Shown: positions 8,364-16,104, numbered from the stretch's first letter. The stretch is DNA of 24,386 bases from Methanocellaceae archaeon UBA148 (GCA_002495885.1 DAHG01000074.1:1-24386), one strand, 5' to 3'. Made by a program: numbers and translations. Notes: a model not told the origin generated them from the sequence alone.

Positions 8364-8520
8364 TCTTTTGAGACTTGAACTCCGTATAACCACACTTGCC
8401 GCATGAGCGCCGGTCGCTATGTTCAGCTAGAAAAGTACCATCCCCACAGCGTGGGCAGATTTGCCTCGTTCGCTTTAGCGTCTTATCACCAATATCATAG
8501 AATTTGCTGACCATGGTCAT
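8353..8520 (-). CDS. rps27ae: 30S ribosomal protein S27ae
   Basis: A 55-residue protein. The sequence around CPRCGDGTFLAEH and RRSCGKCGYTEF gives a four-cysteine zinc ribbon (C-x2-C ... C-x2-C) typical of archaeal S27ae, a small-subunit protein. The ATG at 8520 overlaps the S24e stop in an ATGA arrangement; a second in-frame ATG at 8514 would give 53 residues, equally plausible. The 3' end overlaps the kae1 start. S24e-S27ae-kae1 is an order seen widely in Euryarchaeota. Confidence 0.93.
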   Translation of the reverse strand: MTMVSKFYDIGDKTLKRTRQICPRCGDGTFLAEHSDRRSCGKCGYTEFKSQKNEK

Positions 8521-9008
8521 TCTCCCTTGGATTTAGTCTCAGGTTTCGCTTTGATTTCTTTTGATTTTGATTTCTTCTCAGTTGGTTTATGTTCAGCTTC
8601 CTTCTTAGTCTCGACCTTTTCTGCCGATATCTCAGGTTTCGCTTTGATTTCTTTTGATATCTTCTCTTTGGGTTTAGGTTCAACTTCCTTCTTAGTCTCG
8701 ACCTTTTCTGCCGGTTTTTCTTCAATTTCGGTCTTGATGACGTTTCGTTGGATTATATGTGCTTGCTCAATATCTCTGAGATCTTTCTCAGAGTTGTAAA
8801 TTTTTGCGTACCCGCGCGTCTCTCTTTTACCGTACTCCGATCGCATTCGCTCGATAATGACCAATTCTTTTTTCGCATTGAGCGTAGCGGCCAAATTGCT
8901 TCTAATTTCTTCTCTGGTTGGGGTAGCGCCTTCGTGGTCCACCTTGAACATTATTTCCAGCCTTTTCAACAATGGGTTTAACCTCTTTTCTATGACTTCG
9001 CTATTCAT
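8517..9008 (-). CDS. rps24e: 30S ribosomal protein S24e with a long charged C-terminal tail
   Basis: 163 residues from ATG 9008. The first ~97 are a normal S24e core (EKRLNPLLKRLEIMFKVDHE, ATPTREEIRSNLAATL, then SEYGKRETRGYAKIY). The rest is a lysine/glutamate-rich tail built of two imperfect repeats (from about residues 101 and 130), well beyond the usual archaeal length of about 100 residues. The ATG at 9008 overlaps the stop of the dephospho-CoA kinase gene (ATGA). The earlier in-frame start at 9056 would lie inside that gene and adds residues unlike the family. The tail may be disordered and RNA-binding; that is inference. Confidence 0.92.
   Translation of the reverse strand: MNSEVIEKRLNPLLKRLEIMFKVDHEGATPTREEIRSNLAATLNAKKELVIIERMRSEYGKRETRGYAKIYNSEKDLRDIEQAHIIQRNVIKTEIEEKPAEKVETKKEVEPKPKEKISKEIKAKPEISAEKVETKKEAEHKPTEKKSKSKEIKAKPETKSKGE
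8529..8708 (-). repeat. in-frame tandem repeat encoding the S24e tail
   Basis: Two copies, one starting at 8708 and one at 8621, each encode EKVETKKE-x-E-x-KP followed by SKEIKAKPE. The spacing is 87 bases at the start of the units and 93 at the end, because the second copy carries two extra codons. DNA identity between the copies is high, so the duplication looks fairly recent. Confidence 0.75.
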
Positions 9009-9583
9009 AATTGCCTCCCTTGGGTTGCTTTCATCATGTCCTCCAGCAAAGAGCACAACGAGTCTCCTTTCATTTGTCGAAGTAGAGACATTGCTTCATA
9101 TTTCTTTCCCTCGTCAACAGGCACCAATACTACGCCTTCACCCGGTTGACCATAGATGACGACCGAATGTAAGGGAGCTATAATGACTGCTGGCAACGCA
9201 GCTAAGTCTTCTTCGCCACGTACAAATATTCTTATCGGTTTGCTGTGCCCCATAGCTTCATGTAAGACGAGGACGAGTTCTCTGGTTATCTGACCAGCAG
9301 GATTGGCTATGGACTTTTGCGTGAACTCTTGCATCTGGGTACCTTGGATCACCTCTTTAGAAGCCCTCTTCCTCATGGTTTTTTCGTCCACCACGCATAT
9401 GTCAGGAATCGTTCCAGATTTGATCAAATAAAACGTCACGACGTCGCCGACAGAGATGATTTTAGTCGGATTACAAAGATCCTGCTTTAAACTCTCAATA
9501 GGTTCATGCCCTTCCCCTTTATAAAGGGTGCCAAAAGGTTTTTTAAAATGCTCTCTCAATTCTTGGGTTAAGTTTAGCGCCAA
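9005..9583 (-). CDS. GTP-dependent dephospho-CoA kinase (DUF359)
   Basis: 192 residues of the archaeal DUF359 family, shown in Thermococcus to phosphorylate dephospho-CoA with GTP, the last step of coenzyme A synthesis. Family features visible: the N-terminal ELREHFKKPFGTLYKG, VGDVVT (45-50), a second acidic site at VVDEKT (64-69), NPAGQIT (94-100), VRGEEDLAALPA (121-132) and YGQPGEGVVLV (144-154). The start is a TTG at 9583, one base after the Spt4 stop, with AAGGTG about 11 bases upstream. No ATG gives a family-like N-terminus. It sits between RNA polymerase genes and ribosomal genes, a conserved euryarchaeal neighbourhood that does not itself point to CoA. Confidence 0.88.
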   Translation of the reverse strand: MALNLTQELREHFKKPFGTLYKGEGHEPIESLKQDLCNPTKIISVGDVVTFYLIKSGTIPDICVVDEKTMRKRASKEVIQGTQMQEFTQKSIANPAGQITRELVLVLHEAMGHSKPIRIFVRGEEDLAALPAVIIAPLHSVVIYGQPGEGVVLVPVDEGKKYEAMSLLRQMKGDSLCSLLEDMMKATQGRQL

Positions 9584-9584
9584 G

Positions 9585-9767
9585 TCATCGCACCTTCAGC
9601 GCATATTTGCCGGGCTGACTGATATTCATCCTCTTTGCTGCCTCAGATCTTTGTGGATCGATTATAATGACGTATCCTACCCAATCCGTGCTCATCGAGG
9701 TGGAGCCGCAACTACATGCTGGTCCTTTTGTAATCCTATGACATTCTCTACACGCTTTTTCGATCAT
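9585..9767 (-). CDS. spt4: transcription elongation factor Spt4 (RpoE'')
   Basis: 60 residues, the standard archaeal Spt4 size. An N-terminal zinc site is formed by C6, C9, C18 and C20, followed by the core SMSTDWVGYVIIIDPQRSEAAKR and a GKYALKVR end. It partners Spt5 on elongating RNA polymerase. The ATG at 9767 overlaps the Rpo7 stop (ATGA). Confidence 0.95.
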   Translation of the reverse strand: MIEKACRECHRITKGPACSCGSTSMSTDWVGYVIIIDPQRSEAAKRMNISQPGKYALKVR

Positions 9768-10321
9768 TCTTCCAACTTCTTACGTGCCTCTTCTAACCAC
9801 TCCAGCTTGCCTAATGCTGTTTGGCGCATAGTCAACCCTATTTTGCTTTCCTTGGGCTCCCTCTCGTTTAAGCTGACTGCCACAACTCTTGCCCTAAGAC
9901 TGTCGCCCTCAGCTAATGCCCTGTTACTTTTCTTGCCAACTAAGCGCGCATTTTTTTCATCATATGAGATATAATCATCATCGATTTGACTAACATGGAG
10001 TAGTCCGTCAACAGGCCCCATGCTAACGAACGCTCCAAATTCAACAATCTCCGCGATGTCCCCCTCAAGGATCTCTTGCAGTTCCGGTTTATAGACAATT
10101 GCATCAAAGGTAGTGTCATAGTATACAGCCCCATCACCCACAAGGATGCGCCCCCCTTTTATCTCAACTATATCCGTTATGGCTACGATGGAACCAAGCG
10201 TTTTGTCAGTTCTGCCCTCAAGTTTCTCCTCTAATGCTGATTTGACAACCTGCCCTATCTTACCACCCAGTTTATCTGGTGGGATGCGTACTGTATCTAT
10301 AAGCCTCATTTTCCTATACAT
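9764..10321 (-). CDS. rpo7: DNA-directed RNA polymerase subunit Rpo7 (RpoE')
   Basis: 185 residues. The N-terminal RNP-like domain begins with IDTVRIPPDKLGG. The S1 RNA-binding domain (about 82-165) shows GDIAEIVEFGAFVSMGPVDG and LLHVSQIDDDYISYDE. It is the stalk subunit that pairs with Rpo4 and binds emerging RNA. The start at 10321 overlaps the upstream PIN gene by 8 bases, and the stop overlaps spt4. Confidence 0.95.
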   Translation of the reverse strand: MYRKMRLIDTVRIPPDKLGGKIGQVVKSALEEKLEGRTDKTLGSIVAITDIVEIKGGRILVGDGAVYYDTTFDAIVYKPELQEILEGDIAEIVEFGAFVSMGPVDGLLHVSQIDDDYISYDEKNARLVGKKSNRALAEGDSLRARVVAVSLNEREPKESKIGLTMRQTALGKLEWLEEARKKLEE

Positions 10322-10673
10322 AGTCTAACCTCTTTTTCTGGCGTAGGCATATTGTAGTGATACCCTTATCTTTTAATCGCTTTCTCAACTCTGCATCAAT
10401 CGTGACGACCGCGGCATTCATCTCCCCAGCGGTTTGGATGATCATATCGTCTGCGAGTCCTTTTGCATCGACGACCTCACATCGATCTAGGAGTGATAAC
10501 GCTACAGATACTTCAACTTTGTTGCCACCTTTTTTGTATAGACCCTTCAACTCACATACAACTTGGTTGGGAACGATGAATCTGTCGTAACCCAATCTTT
10601 CTAATTCAGAGAAGATGTCAACGCCAAATTGCCCTGGAATCATCAATGCGTTGGTATCGAGAATTGCCCTCAT
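10314..10673 (-). CDS. PIN-domain protein (FCF1/VapC9-like)
   Basis: 119 residues from ATG 10673, a single PIN domain with a complete acidic quartet: D6 in ILDTNAL, E41 in VCELKGL, D75/D76 in LADDMI and D93 in VTIDAEL. PIN domains are metal-dependent RNases. This gene is conserved between aIF2-gamma and Rpo7 in many Euryarchaeota and has no antitoxin partner here, so a role in rRNA or other RNA processing (as proposed for FCF1/UTP24-like archaeal PIN proteins) is likelier than a toxin. The ATG overlaps the aIF2-gamma TGA (ATGA), which decides the start over the upstream in-frame codon at 10703. Confidence 0.85.
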   Translation of the reverse strand: MRAILDTNALMIPGQFGVDIFSELERLGYDRFIVPNQVVCELKGLYKKGGNKVEVSVALSLLDRCEVVDAKGLADDMIIQTAGEMNAAVVTIDAELRKRLKDKGITTICLRQKKRLDYV

Positions 10674-11893
10674 AGGAGCACTCCAACCCCAATCAAACGC
10701 CATCTAGCACCAATTCGTCTGCTGATTGCAACTCTTGAAGCAGGCTGAGCACAAACAGGCCGCTTTAGTTTGACGTCTATTTCATTATTTCTAGCAGAGG
10801 ATACGACCCCTACCGTGGTGGCTGTCCCAACACTAAGCATCAACAACTCACTTGTGTGTATGGGTTCTACATCAGATTCTTCTTGCGAACCTACAACCCT
10901 ATCAAGTAATTTGACTTTCATGGCGAACTCCTCCCAAACTGGTGGAAGCGAGTCCAAGTGACCTGCTACTTGCCCTACAAGCGCATCGCTTTTGGCCATA
11001 GATGGATCCAGCTTCGTTCCAACGCCTAATAATCCTCCGGATACAGCCTCCTTGATGTTTTGTCCCCCAGCCATTATTTTCGTTATCTGGGTTCTAATTG
11101 GAACCCAGTTTATCTTGCCCTCAAAGTCTACCTTTCTACCAGGTCTAATCTCTATTTGATCTCCAACCCTCAGCAAGCCCTGATTCAGCACCCCGCCTAT
11201 GACACCCCCCGTGATTTTATTTGGCGTAACACCGGGTTTATTTACGTCAAATGATCTGGCGATGGCCATGATGGCTGGTTTGTTTAAATCATGAACTGGT
11301 GTCGGAATCGTTTCTTCGATCACTTTAATCAGAACATCGATATTCGCCTTATGCTGCGCTGAGATGGGCACTATTGGCGCATTTTCGGCCACCGTACCCT
11401 TCACAAACTGTTTTATTTGATGATAATGCTTGAGGACGTCCTCTTTTGATACTAGATCAATCTTGTTTTGAGCAATTACAACATTTTTAACCTCAATTAT
11501 GTCCAATGCCATCAGATGCTCCTTGGTCTGTGGCTGTGGACAGGGCTCACTCGCTGCAATTACCAGTACAGCACCGTCCATGATCGCAGCACCACTTAGC
11601 ATGGTTGCCATCAATGTTTCATGACCAGGAGAGTCAACGAAGGATACCATTCGAATCTCATTTGTATCCGAACCACAATGCTGACACTTTTTTTCTATGG
11701 AATAACATTTGGGCTCCTCACAGTTGGGGCACTTTCGAAAGGTAATATCTGCATATCCCAAACGTATCGATATGCCTCTCTTGAGTTCCTCACTATGCCG
11801 ATCAGTCCAAACACCAGATAAAGCGCTAACTAGAGTGGTTTTACCATGGTCCACATGCCCAACAATGCCGATATTAACACTAGGTTGTTTCAA
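10670..11893 (-). CDS. eif2g: translation initiation factor aIF2 gamma subunit
   Basis: 407 residues, full length. G1 GHVDHGKT at 12-19, switch 1 RGISIRLGYA, a zinc knuckle with C55, C58, C70 and C73, DSPGH at 87-91, NKID at 143-146 and SAQ at 178-180, followed by two beta-barrel domains. It carries the GTPase core of aIF2, which brings initiator Met-tRNA to the small ribosomal subunit. The start codon is TTG at 11893, chosen because a strong GGAGG ribosome site (11904-11908) lies 10 bases upstream and the reading MKQPSVNIGIVGHVDHG matches the family. It leads the eight-gene operon. Confidence 0.97.
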   Translation of the reverse strand: MKQPSVNIGIVGHVDHGKTTLVSALSGVWTDRHSEELKRGISIRLGYADITFRKCPNCEEPKCYSIEKKCQHCGSDTNEIRMVSFVDSPGHETLMATMLSGAAIMDGAVLVIAASEPCPQPQTKEHLMALDIIEVKNVVIAQNKIDLVSKEDVLKHYHQIKQFVKGTVAENAPIVPISAQHKANIDVLIKVIEETIPTPVHDLNKPAIMAIARSFDVNKPGVTPNKITGGVIGGVLNQGLLRVGDQIEIRPGRKVDFEGKINWVPIRTQITKIMAGGQNIKEAVSGGLLGVGTKLDPSMAKSDALVGQVAGHLDSLPPVWEEFAMKVKLLDRVVGSQEESDVEPIHTSELLMLSVGTATTVGVVSSARNNEIDVKLKRPVCAQPASRVAISRRIGARWRLIGVGVLL

Positions 11894-11903
11894 ACTTTGA
11901 CTT

Positions 11904-11908
11904 CCTCC
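11904..11908 (-). promoter_or_regulatory. Shine-Dalgarno site supporting the TTG start of aIF2-gamma
   Basis: The minus strand reads GGAGG here, 10 bases before the TTG at 11893. It is one of the clearest ribosome sites in the window and compensates for the weak start codon. Confidence 0.7.
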
Positions 11909-11940
11909 AACAAAAGTGATATCATATGTTTTTGCTCATC

Positions 11941-11954
11941 GCATATAATAATAT
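11941..11954 (-). promoter_or_regulatory. putative TATA box of the eight-gene operon
   Basis: The minus strand reads ATATTATTATATGC, about 48-60 bases before the TTG start, giving a predicted transcript start near 11920 and a leader of about 25 bases that contains the Shine-Dalgarno. The plus strand of the same patch (TATAATAATAT) could also act as a promoter for the structured region that follows. Confidence 0.45.
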
Positions 11955-11974
11955 CTTGTGGTCTAAAACAAAAT

Positions 11975-12114
11975 GAAAAATCACCTAAGTATCATTTCTG
12001 AAAAGATATGATATATGAAATTGGGGTGGTAATGAGTTGGAGGTTGATTTAATAGCAGTCTCTTAATAGTTGTAATTTCATTGCCATCCCATTTCAAACC
12101 TTACTGGTTTTTTT
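11975..12114 (+). ncRNA. candidate structured RNA or long hairpin region
   Basis: In the 229-base gap between aIF2-gamma and the NEW3 gene there is a long imperfect inverted repeat: 12016-12035 pairs with 12078-12096 over about 19 positions, and its two mismatched positions are G-U compatible on the plus strand. It is followed directly by a small hairpin (AAACC 12096-12100 with GGTTT 12106-12110) running into seven T's at 12108-12114, a terminator shape on the plus strand. A TATA-like patch at 11942-11954 could start such an RNA. No protein frame and no clear C/D or H/ACA boxes were seen. The 5' end is a guess. The hairpin might instead serve as the 3' end of the minus-strand NEW3 transcript. 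Confidence 0.3.
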
Positions 12115-12122
12115 CTTTTCCT

Positions 12123-13913
12123 TCACCTCCTACTGAACTTCTTGAACACGACTATTAGGCCCCCCAATATCACGGCGATTATTCCTATTCCTGCCATTCC
12201 CCAGGAAGTCGAAGCCGAGGCTGTCACCCTTATCTGGACTTTATCTGACTCGGCTTGGTCACTTAAGCCCGTCAAGGTGAGCAAATAGTCACCAGCAACG
12301 GTATCGTCTGGTATCTCCACAACTATAGTGAAGGTATAGGATTCGCGCGGTTTAAGCGACTCTATCTGTGCTGGGGTAATGAATACGTCCCATCCTTGTG
12401 GGGCATCAACGTTAAGCTTGAGGCTTGTCATAGGTGTTTGTCCCATGTTTGTAAGCTTTGCCGTAAGGGTAGTGGCACCCCCAACAGTGGCACTGGTAAG
12501 GAGTGTCGAAGGCGCCAGACTTAGATCGTAAGAGCCTATAATATTAGCCTTCAAATCCAGCCGAATACTACTGGTGCCATCCGCTGATTCGACTTGAACC
12601 TGTACTAAATAACTACTAATGTTAACACTGCTTGGAGGAGTGACCTCAACAATCAGATTCTCAGATCCGCCCGCCTTGAGGTATAGACTTGACACCTCGA
12701 CGGTGTCAGACTTGAAAGCTACCTTCCAATCCGTAGGAGGTTCCACGACAGATATAAACAGACGCGTATCCGTCTCACCTGAATTGATTATCGTTATTGG
12801 ATATTTCACGACCTCACCCGCCTTAGCCGTCACTTCTAGAAATGTTGCGGCAACCTCAATTTCCTCCTCGGCCTCTGTTAAGTGTATATTTAGTGGTAAG
12901 AAGGTGATTACTTTCACATCAGAGGATTCCGCTTTGACTAATATTTTATATTCCCCTATCATCGCAGTAACCGTTGGAGTGGCCTCAACGATGATGTCTG
13001 TGGATTCTCCACTATCCAAAGTCACTTCTGTCACAGCCTCGCCACCTGCGCTTTTTACAAATGTTGTCCAATTGAGCGGGACTGAATCAACAGCTACGCT
13101 AAACCGCGTTTCCATACCGAAGGGGTTCTTCACTCTCACCTGGAATACGACAGTTCCACCTGGTTCAACTGCCTTTCCAGGAAATTGGCAGGATATTATG
13201 GAATCATTCGATGGCTCAACCGTTATCGTGAAGCTTAACGTTGAGGTCGTTTTCCCGACTGAGGTGAGCGTTATGCTGTTGTTTCCTGTGGATGTTGAAG
13301 GAATCCTGGTTTCTAACTGGAAGTTTAGGCTTGAGCCAGATGATAGGTATACTTTTGTAACCTCGCCGGTTGCATCCAAGACCTTCGTTGACCAGCCCTC
13401 TGGTTTGGATACCAAGAATTCCACTACTTCTGGCTCCTCGCCGATATTGCTGATTGTGAACGGAAGCAGAACTTTGTTCCCAGGGCGTTCCACACGGCTC
13501 AAGGCTGACGAGGAGGACCTCAGAGCCCTAAGCAAAACTATGTCTCCGAGGTCGGTCTGCCCAACACTGGTCAATGAAACGCTTATAATAGATAACTCAT
13601 ACTTTGAATCTGACTCTGAAAAGTGAAGGGTGTATTTGCCGAGTGGCAGACCATAGATAAAGAAATATCCATTAGAATAGGTACGCATGCTCTGGATATA
13701 GGATCCATCAGAAGAATACACTTTAATATTAATGTCACTTAACCCTTGACCATCTTCATCTACAACTCTGCCTGAGACGGTAGCTGTTTCCTGCTGTCCC
13801 ACTGCACCAACAGGAAAAATTGTCGAGCATAGTGTTAAAATGATAAGATAGCAAGCAACTACCTTTCCTAAGTGCCTTATACTGTGGTTTTTCCTCATGT
13901 TCTCATCATCCAT
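12123..13913 (-). CDS. secreted, membrane-anchored NEW3-domain surface protein
   Basis: 596 residues. An N-terminal signal peptide (hydrophobic about residues 19-38, likely cut near PVGAVG-QQE) leads to a carboxypeptidase-regulatory-like beta domain (TVSGRVVDEDGQGLSDINIKV, about 44-130). Four or so Ig-like repeats follow, of the NEW3/CARDB kind (PEGWSTKV, PLNWTTFV, PTDWKVAF, PQGWDVFI mark successive units). A C-terminal membrane helix (about 573-590) and basic end (FKKFSRR) close it. Thus most of the protein faces outside. Such proteins often sit beside an ABC-2 exporter, as here, and may form part of a transport complex; the substrate is unknown. ATG 13913 lies in a 17-base tandem duplication; ATG 13898 is the alternative start. 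Confidence 0.82.
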   Translation of the reverse strand: MDDENMRKNHSIRHLGKVVACYLIILTLCSTIFPVGAVGQQETATVSGRVVDEDGQGLSDINIKVYSSDGSYIQSMRTYSNGYFFIYGLPLGKYTLHFSESDSKYELSIISVSLTSVGQTDLGDIVLLRALRSSSSALSRVERPGNKVLLPFTISNIGEEPEVVEFLVSKPEGWSTKVLDATGEVTKVYLSSGSSLNFQLETRIPSTSTGNNSITLTSVGKTTSTLSFTITVEPSNDSIISCQFPGKAVEPGGTVVFQVRVKNPFGMETRFSVAVDSVPLNWTTFVKSAGGEAVTEVTLDSGESTDIIVEATPTVTAMIGEYKILVKAESSDVKVITFLPLNIHLTEAEEEIEVAATFLEVTAKAGEVVKYPITIINSGETDTRLFISVVEPPTDWKVAFKSDTVEVSSLYLKAGGSENLIVEVTPPSSVNISSYLVQVQVESADGTSSIRLDLKANIIGSYDLSLAPSTLLTSATVGGATTLTAKLTNMGQTPMTSLKLNVDAPQGWDVFITPAQIESLKPRESYTFTIVVEIPDDTVAGDYLLTLTGLSDQAESDKVQIRVTASASTSWGMAGIGIIAVILGGLIVVFKKFSRR

Positions 13914-13930
13914 TTGTTCTCATAATCCAT
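13897..13930 (-). repeat. 17-base tandem duplication across the NEW3 start codon
   Basis: On the minus strand two adjacent 17-mers (13930-13914 and 13913-13897) agree at 15 of 17 positions, and each begins with ATGGAT. Only the second copy is in frame with the protein. Confidence 0.6.
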
Positions 13931-13965
13931 TCATTCACTTTCTTATCTAATCAACGGTAAAGCAA

Positions 13966-14029
13966 GAGGAGGCTTAAGTGGGGAAGGAGGAATGGAGGAC
14001 ATGAGGTAAATATCCACATAAGCCCCCTC
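13966..14029 (-). terminator. long hairpin between the ABC permease and NEW3 genes
   Basis: Bases 13966-13981 and 14014-14029 are inverted repeats matching at 14 of 16 positions, with a 32-base purine/pyrimidine-biased loop. On the minus strand this lies 24 bases after the permease stop and about 50 bases before the NEW3 start. It could slow or process the transcript so the surface protein is made at a different level from the transporter. No T-run follows. Confidence 0.4.
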
Positions 14030-14053
14030 ATTACTTTTCAGCTCAGTATTCGT

Positions 14054-15010
14054 TTAGCCGCCTGGTCTGATCTCTAAGCGCATGAAAAACAGGTAGGACG
14101 CTGCAAAGCAGACCACTAGGCCCACTGTTATGGCGGCAATGCTTGGCCAGCTCGCAGCGACGCTCTGAGTCAGCGTTGGCGACCCGAATGAAGGAGGAAC
14201 ACCTAATCTCAAGCCAAACGCCGACCTACCCTGTGTCTCACCTAGAATCTGCGAAGCCACTTCGCTGTACAGATAGGTGGGTGACAGTTTTGAGATGCTG
14301 TCCTGTAGGACGAATCTTTCCTGCACCAACGCCCGATACTCTGTTGACTCTCGAATTTCGGGCGAAAAGCTCTGCCCACTCGGGAGAGGTACCATCGTGT
14401 TTACGATGAGCGAAGAAATAACAGAGAGCATAACCGCGAAGAAGAGCCATGTTGCAATAGATGCAAACGTAGATGTTGACACCTTCTTAGTTAGCACGGA
14501 GAAGAGCACTCCCAAGCTGAGCCAGAAAGCCAGGTAGAGTAGGGTCAGTAACGAGAGAGAGATGATGCTCAAAGCCTGTTCTGAGGTTGGCCCAAAGCCT
14601 AAGAGGGGTATTGCCACGCCGCACATTATACCGATGGTGCCCAGAGTCAACACCGCCAGCGCAGTGGTGCCAGCCAAAAACTTACCGTTGATAACAGCGT
14701 CTCTGAATATTGGCTGGGAGAGAAGTACCGAGAGGGTGCCGCTGGTCCTCTCATTATTTATGGCATCAGCCCCCAAGGCCAGTCCCAATATGGGACCGAA
14801 GAAGACCATCAACTGAACGAACGAGTATCCAGATCGAGCTCCAGAAAATATGGCTAAGAATCCTGCTTCAGTGTTATTCCTTATAAAGTCTGCTCCCTGA
14901 TAGACAGATACACAAGAGAGAAGCAATATCACAGTAAATAATATCAAGTAGCGTTTGCTTCCAAAATGGTCTGAAAGCTCCTTCCTGTACACAGTAAATA
15001 TGCCAGCCAT
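14054..15010 (-). CDS. ABC-2 type transporter permease
   Basis: About 318 residues with six predicted membrane spans and the ABC-2 layout. A cytoplasmic start (FTVYRKELSDHFGSKRY) precedes the first helix. A segment NNERTSGTLSVLLSQPIFRD matches the usual 'E-x-x-x-G-T-x-x-x-L-L-x-x-P' elbow of NatB/DUF3526-like permeases. A large extracellular loop precedes the last helix. ATG 15010 is preferred because GGAGG (15021-15025) lies 10 bases upstream; the GTG at 15019 that overlaps the ATPase stop would be only one base from it. It works with the ATPase just upstream, probably as an exporter or envelope-maintenance system. Confidence 0.88.
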   Translation of the reverse strand: MAGIFTVYRKELSDHFGSKRYLILFTVILLLSCVSVYQGADFIRNNTEAGFLAIFSGARSGYSFVQLMVFFGPILGLALGADAINNERTSGTLSVLLSQPIFRDAVINGKFLAGTTALAVLTLGTIGIMCGVAIPLLGFGPTSEQALSIISLSLLTLLYLAFWLSLGVLFSVLTKKVSTSTFASIATWLFFAVMLSVISSLIVNTMVPLPSGQSFSPEIRESTEYRALVQERFVLQDSISKLSPTYLYSEVASQILGETQGRSAFGLRLGVPPSFGSPTLTQSVAASWPSIAAITVGLVVCFAASYLFFMRLEIRPGG

Positions 15011-15015
15011 CGCTA

Positions 15016-15951
15016 TCACGCCTCCTGATAGTATTTCATGAAAACTTCCTCCAACGTGTATTCTCTGGGTTTCATGAGCAGAATTGTCGCCCCATTTTTC
15101 GTGATCGTTTTAGAAACCTCTTCAGTATTGTCCTCTGCCATATGCACGTATAGCCGATCATTTTCCTGAGTTACCGATGTTACCCCACCGATGCCTTTCA
15201 GTTCTTTTAGAAGTTTGGGGGTCACATTAATTAACTTGAACTCTATGCTCTTTTCCTCTTTTCCCGCCAGCTCCTTAGTGAAATTTTCTATCGTGTCTGT
15301 GGCCACCAACTTTCCTTGGCGGATAATGCCTACCCTGCTACATGTCACCTGGACCTCATGCAACAAGTGCGATGATAAAAATACGGTTAAGCCACGATCT
15401 TTGTTCAAGCGAAAGATGAGGTCACGTATTTCCTTTATCCCCTCAGGATCCAAACCAATTGTTGGCTCGTCGAGGAAAACGATCTTTGGATCCTTTATCA
15501 ATGCTTGGGCTATGCCAAGGCGTTGTTTCATTCCACGAGAGAAAGTTTCTACCTTCCTGTCCCCGCACTTCGTTAGGCCCACGTCAGCCAGAAGATCTGT
15601 TGTCCTTCTCTCTCTTTCGGTTAGGGGTAGATCGTTTAGCTGCCCGATGTAGTCCAAGTACTGCTTGGCAGTTAGGTTTTCGTAATAACCTGCAAATTCC
15701 GGAAGACTGCCCGCAATCTTCCGCACTTCCCTAGAGTTTTTGACCACATCGTAGCCACCCACTATTGCGGTTCCAGATGCTGGAGTTGATAGTCCCAGTA
15801 ACAAAAGGAGGGTAGTTGTCTTTCCAGAACCATTTGGGCCCAAGAAACCGAAGATTTCTCCCTCATCAACTGTCAGGTTCAGATGGTCGACTGCTGTAAG
15901 GTCTCCATAGATTTTTGTTAGGTCTTGGGTTTGGATCATGGGTTCAGACAT
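15016..15951 (-). CDS. ABC transporter ATP-binding protein
   Basis: 311 residues of the CcmA/NatA-like group. Walker A GPNGSGKT at 38-45, signature FSRGMKQRLGIAQA from 137, Walker B VFLDEP at 158-163, switch histidine H195 (LSSHLLHEV), and a C-terminal accessory domain of ~90 residues common in this group. A Shine-Dalgarno AAGGAG lies just before the ATG. It powers the permease encoded next. Its gene is read away from a winged-helix regulator across a 227-base promoter region, which suggests control by that regulator. Confidence 0.93.
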   Translation of the reverse strand: MSEPMIQTQDLTKIYGDLTAVDHLNLTVDEGEIFGFLGPNGSGKTTTLLLLLGLSTPASGTAIVGGYDVVKNSREVRKIAGSLPEFAGYYENLTAKQYLDYIGQLNDLPLTERERRTTDLLADVGLTKCGDRKVETFSRGMKQRLGIAQALIKDPKIVFLDEPTIGLDPEGIKEIRDLIFRLNKDRGLTVFLSSHLLHEVQVTCSRVGIIRQGKLVATDTIENFTKELAGKEEKSIEFKLINVTPKLLKELKGIGGVTSVTQENDRLYVHMAEDNTEEVSKTITKNGATILLMKPREYTLEEVFMKYYQEA

Positions 15952-16104
15952 TTAGATTGCTCCTTTAACTTCCCTCTTTTTATAGCCTGACTTGTCCATA
16001 GTACCATACATTATTAAAGAATTTTTCAGGATTATGCCCAATTCTAACCACAATTTAATCAGAAAATGTTTAGCCATTGGTTGTGAAAAACAAGGATAAG
16101 AAGG

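Noticed and set aside
8495..8725. Arginine/lysine-rich frame overlapping the S24e tail
   Set aside because: Alternate-frame reading of the S24e repeat DNA, with no start signal of its own.
10314..10673. PIN protein as a VapC toxin
   Set aside because: No VapB-like antitoxin gene is adjacent, and the gene is embedded in a conserved housekeeping operon with overlaps on both sides.
12619..13626. 335-codon open frame on the plus strand opposite the NEW3 gene
   Set aside because: The minus-strand protein has a signal peptide, repeats and membrane anchor, so it is the real gene. The opposite frame is open because of its serine/threonine/valine-rich codons and shows no domain or ribosome site.
15191..15652. 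153-codon plus-strand frame opposite the ABC ATPase
   Set aside because: Antisense to a gene with all ABC motifs; no recognisable protein features.
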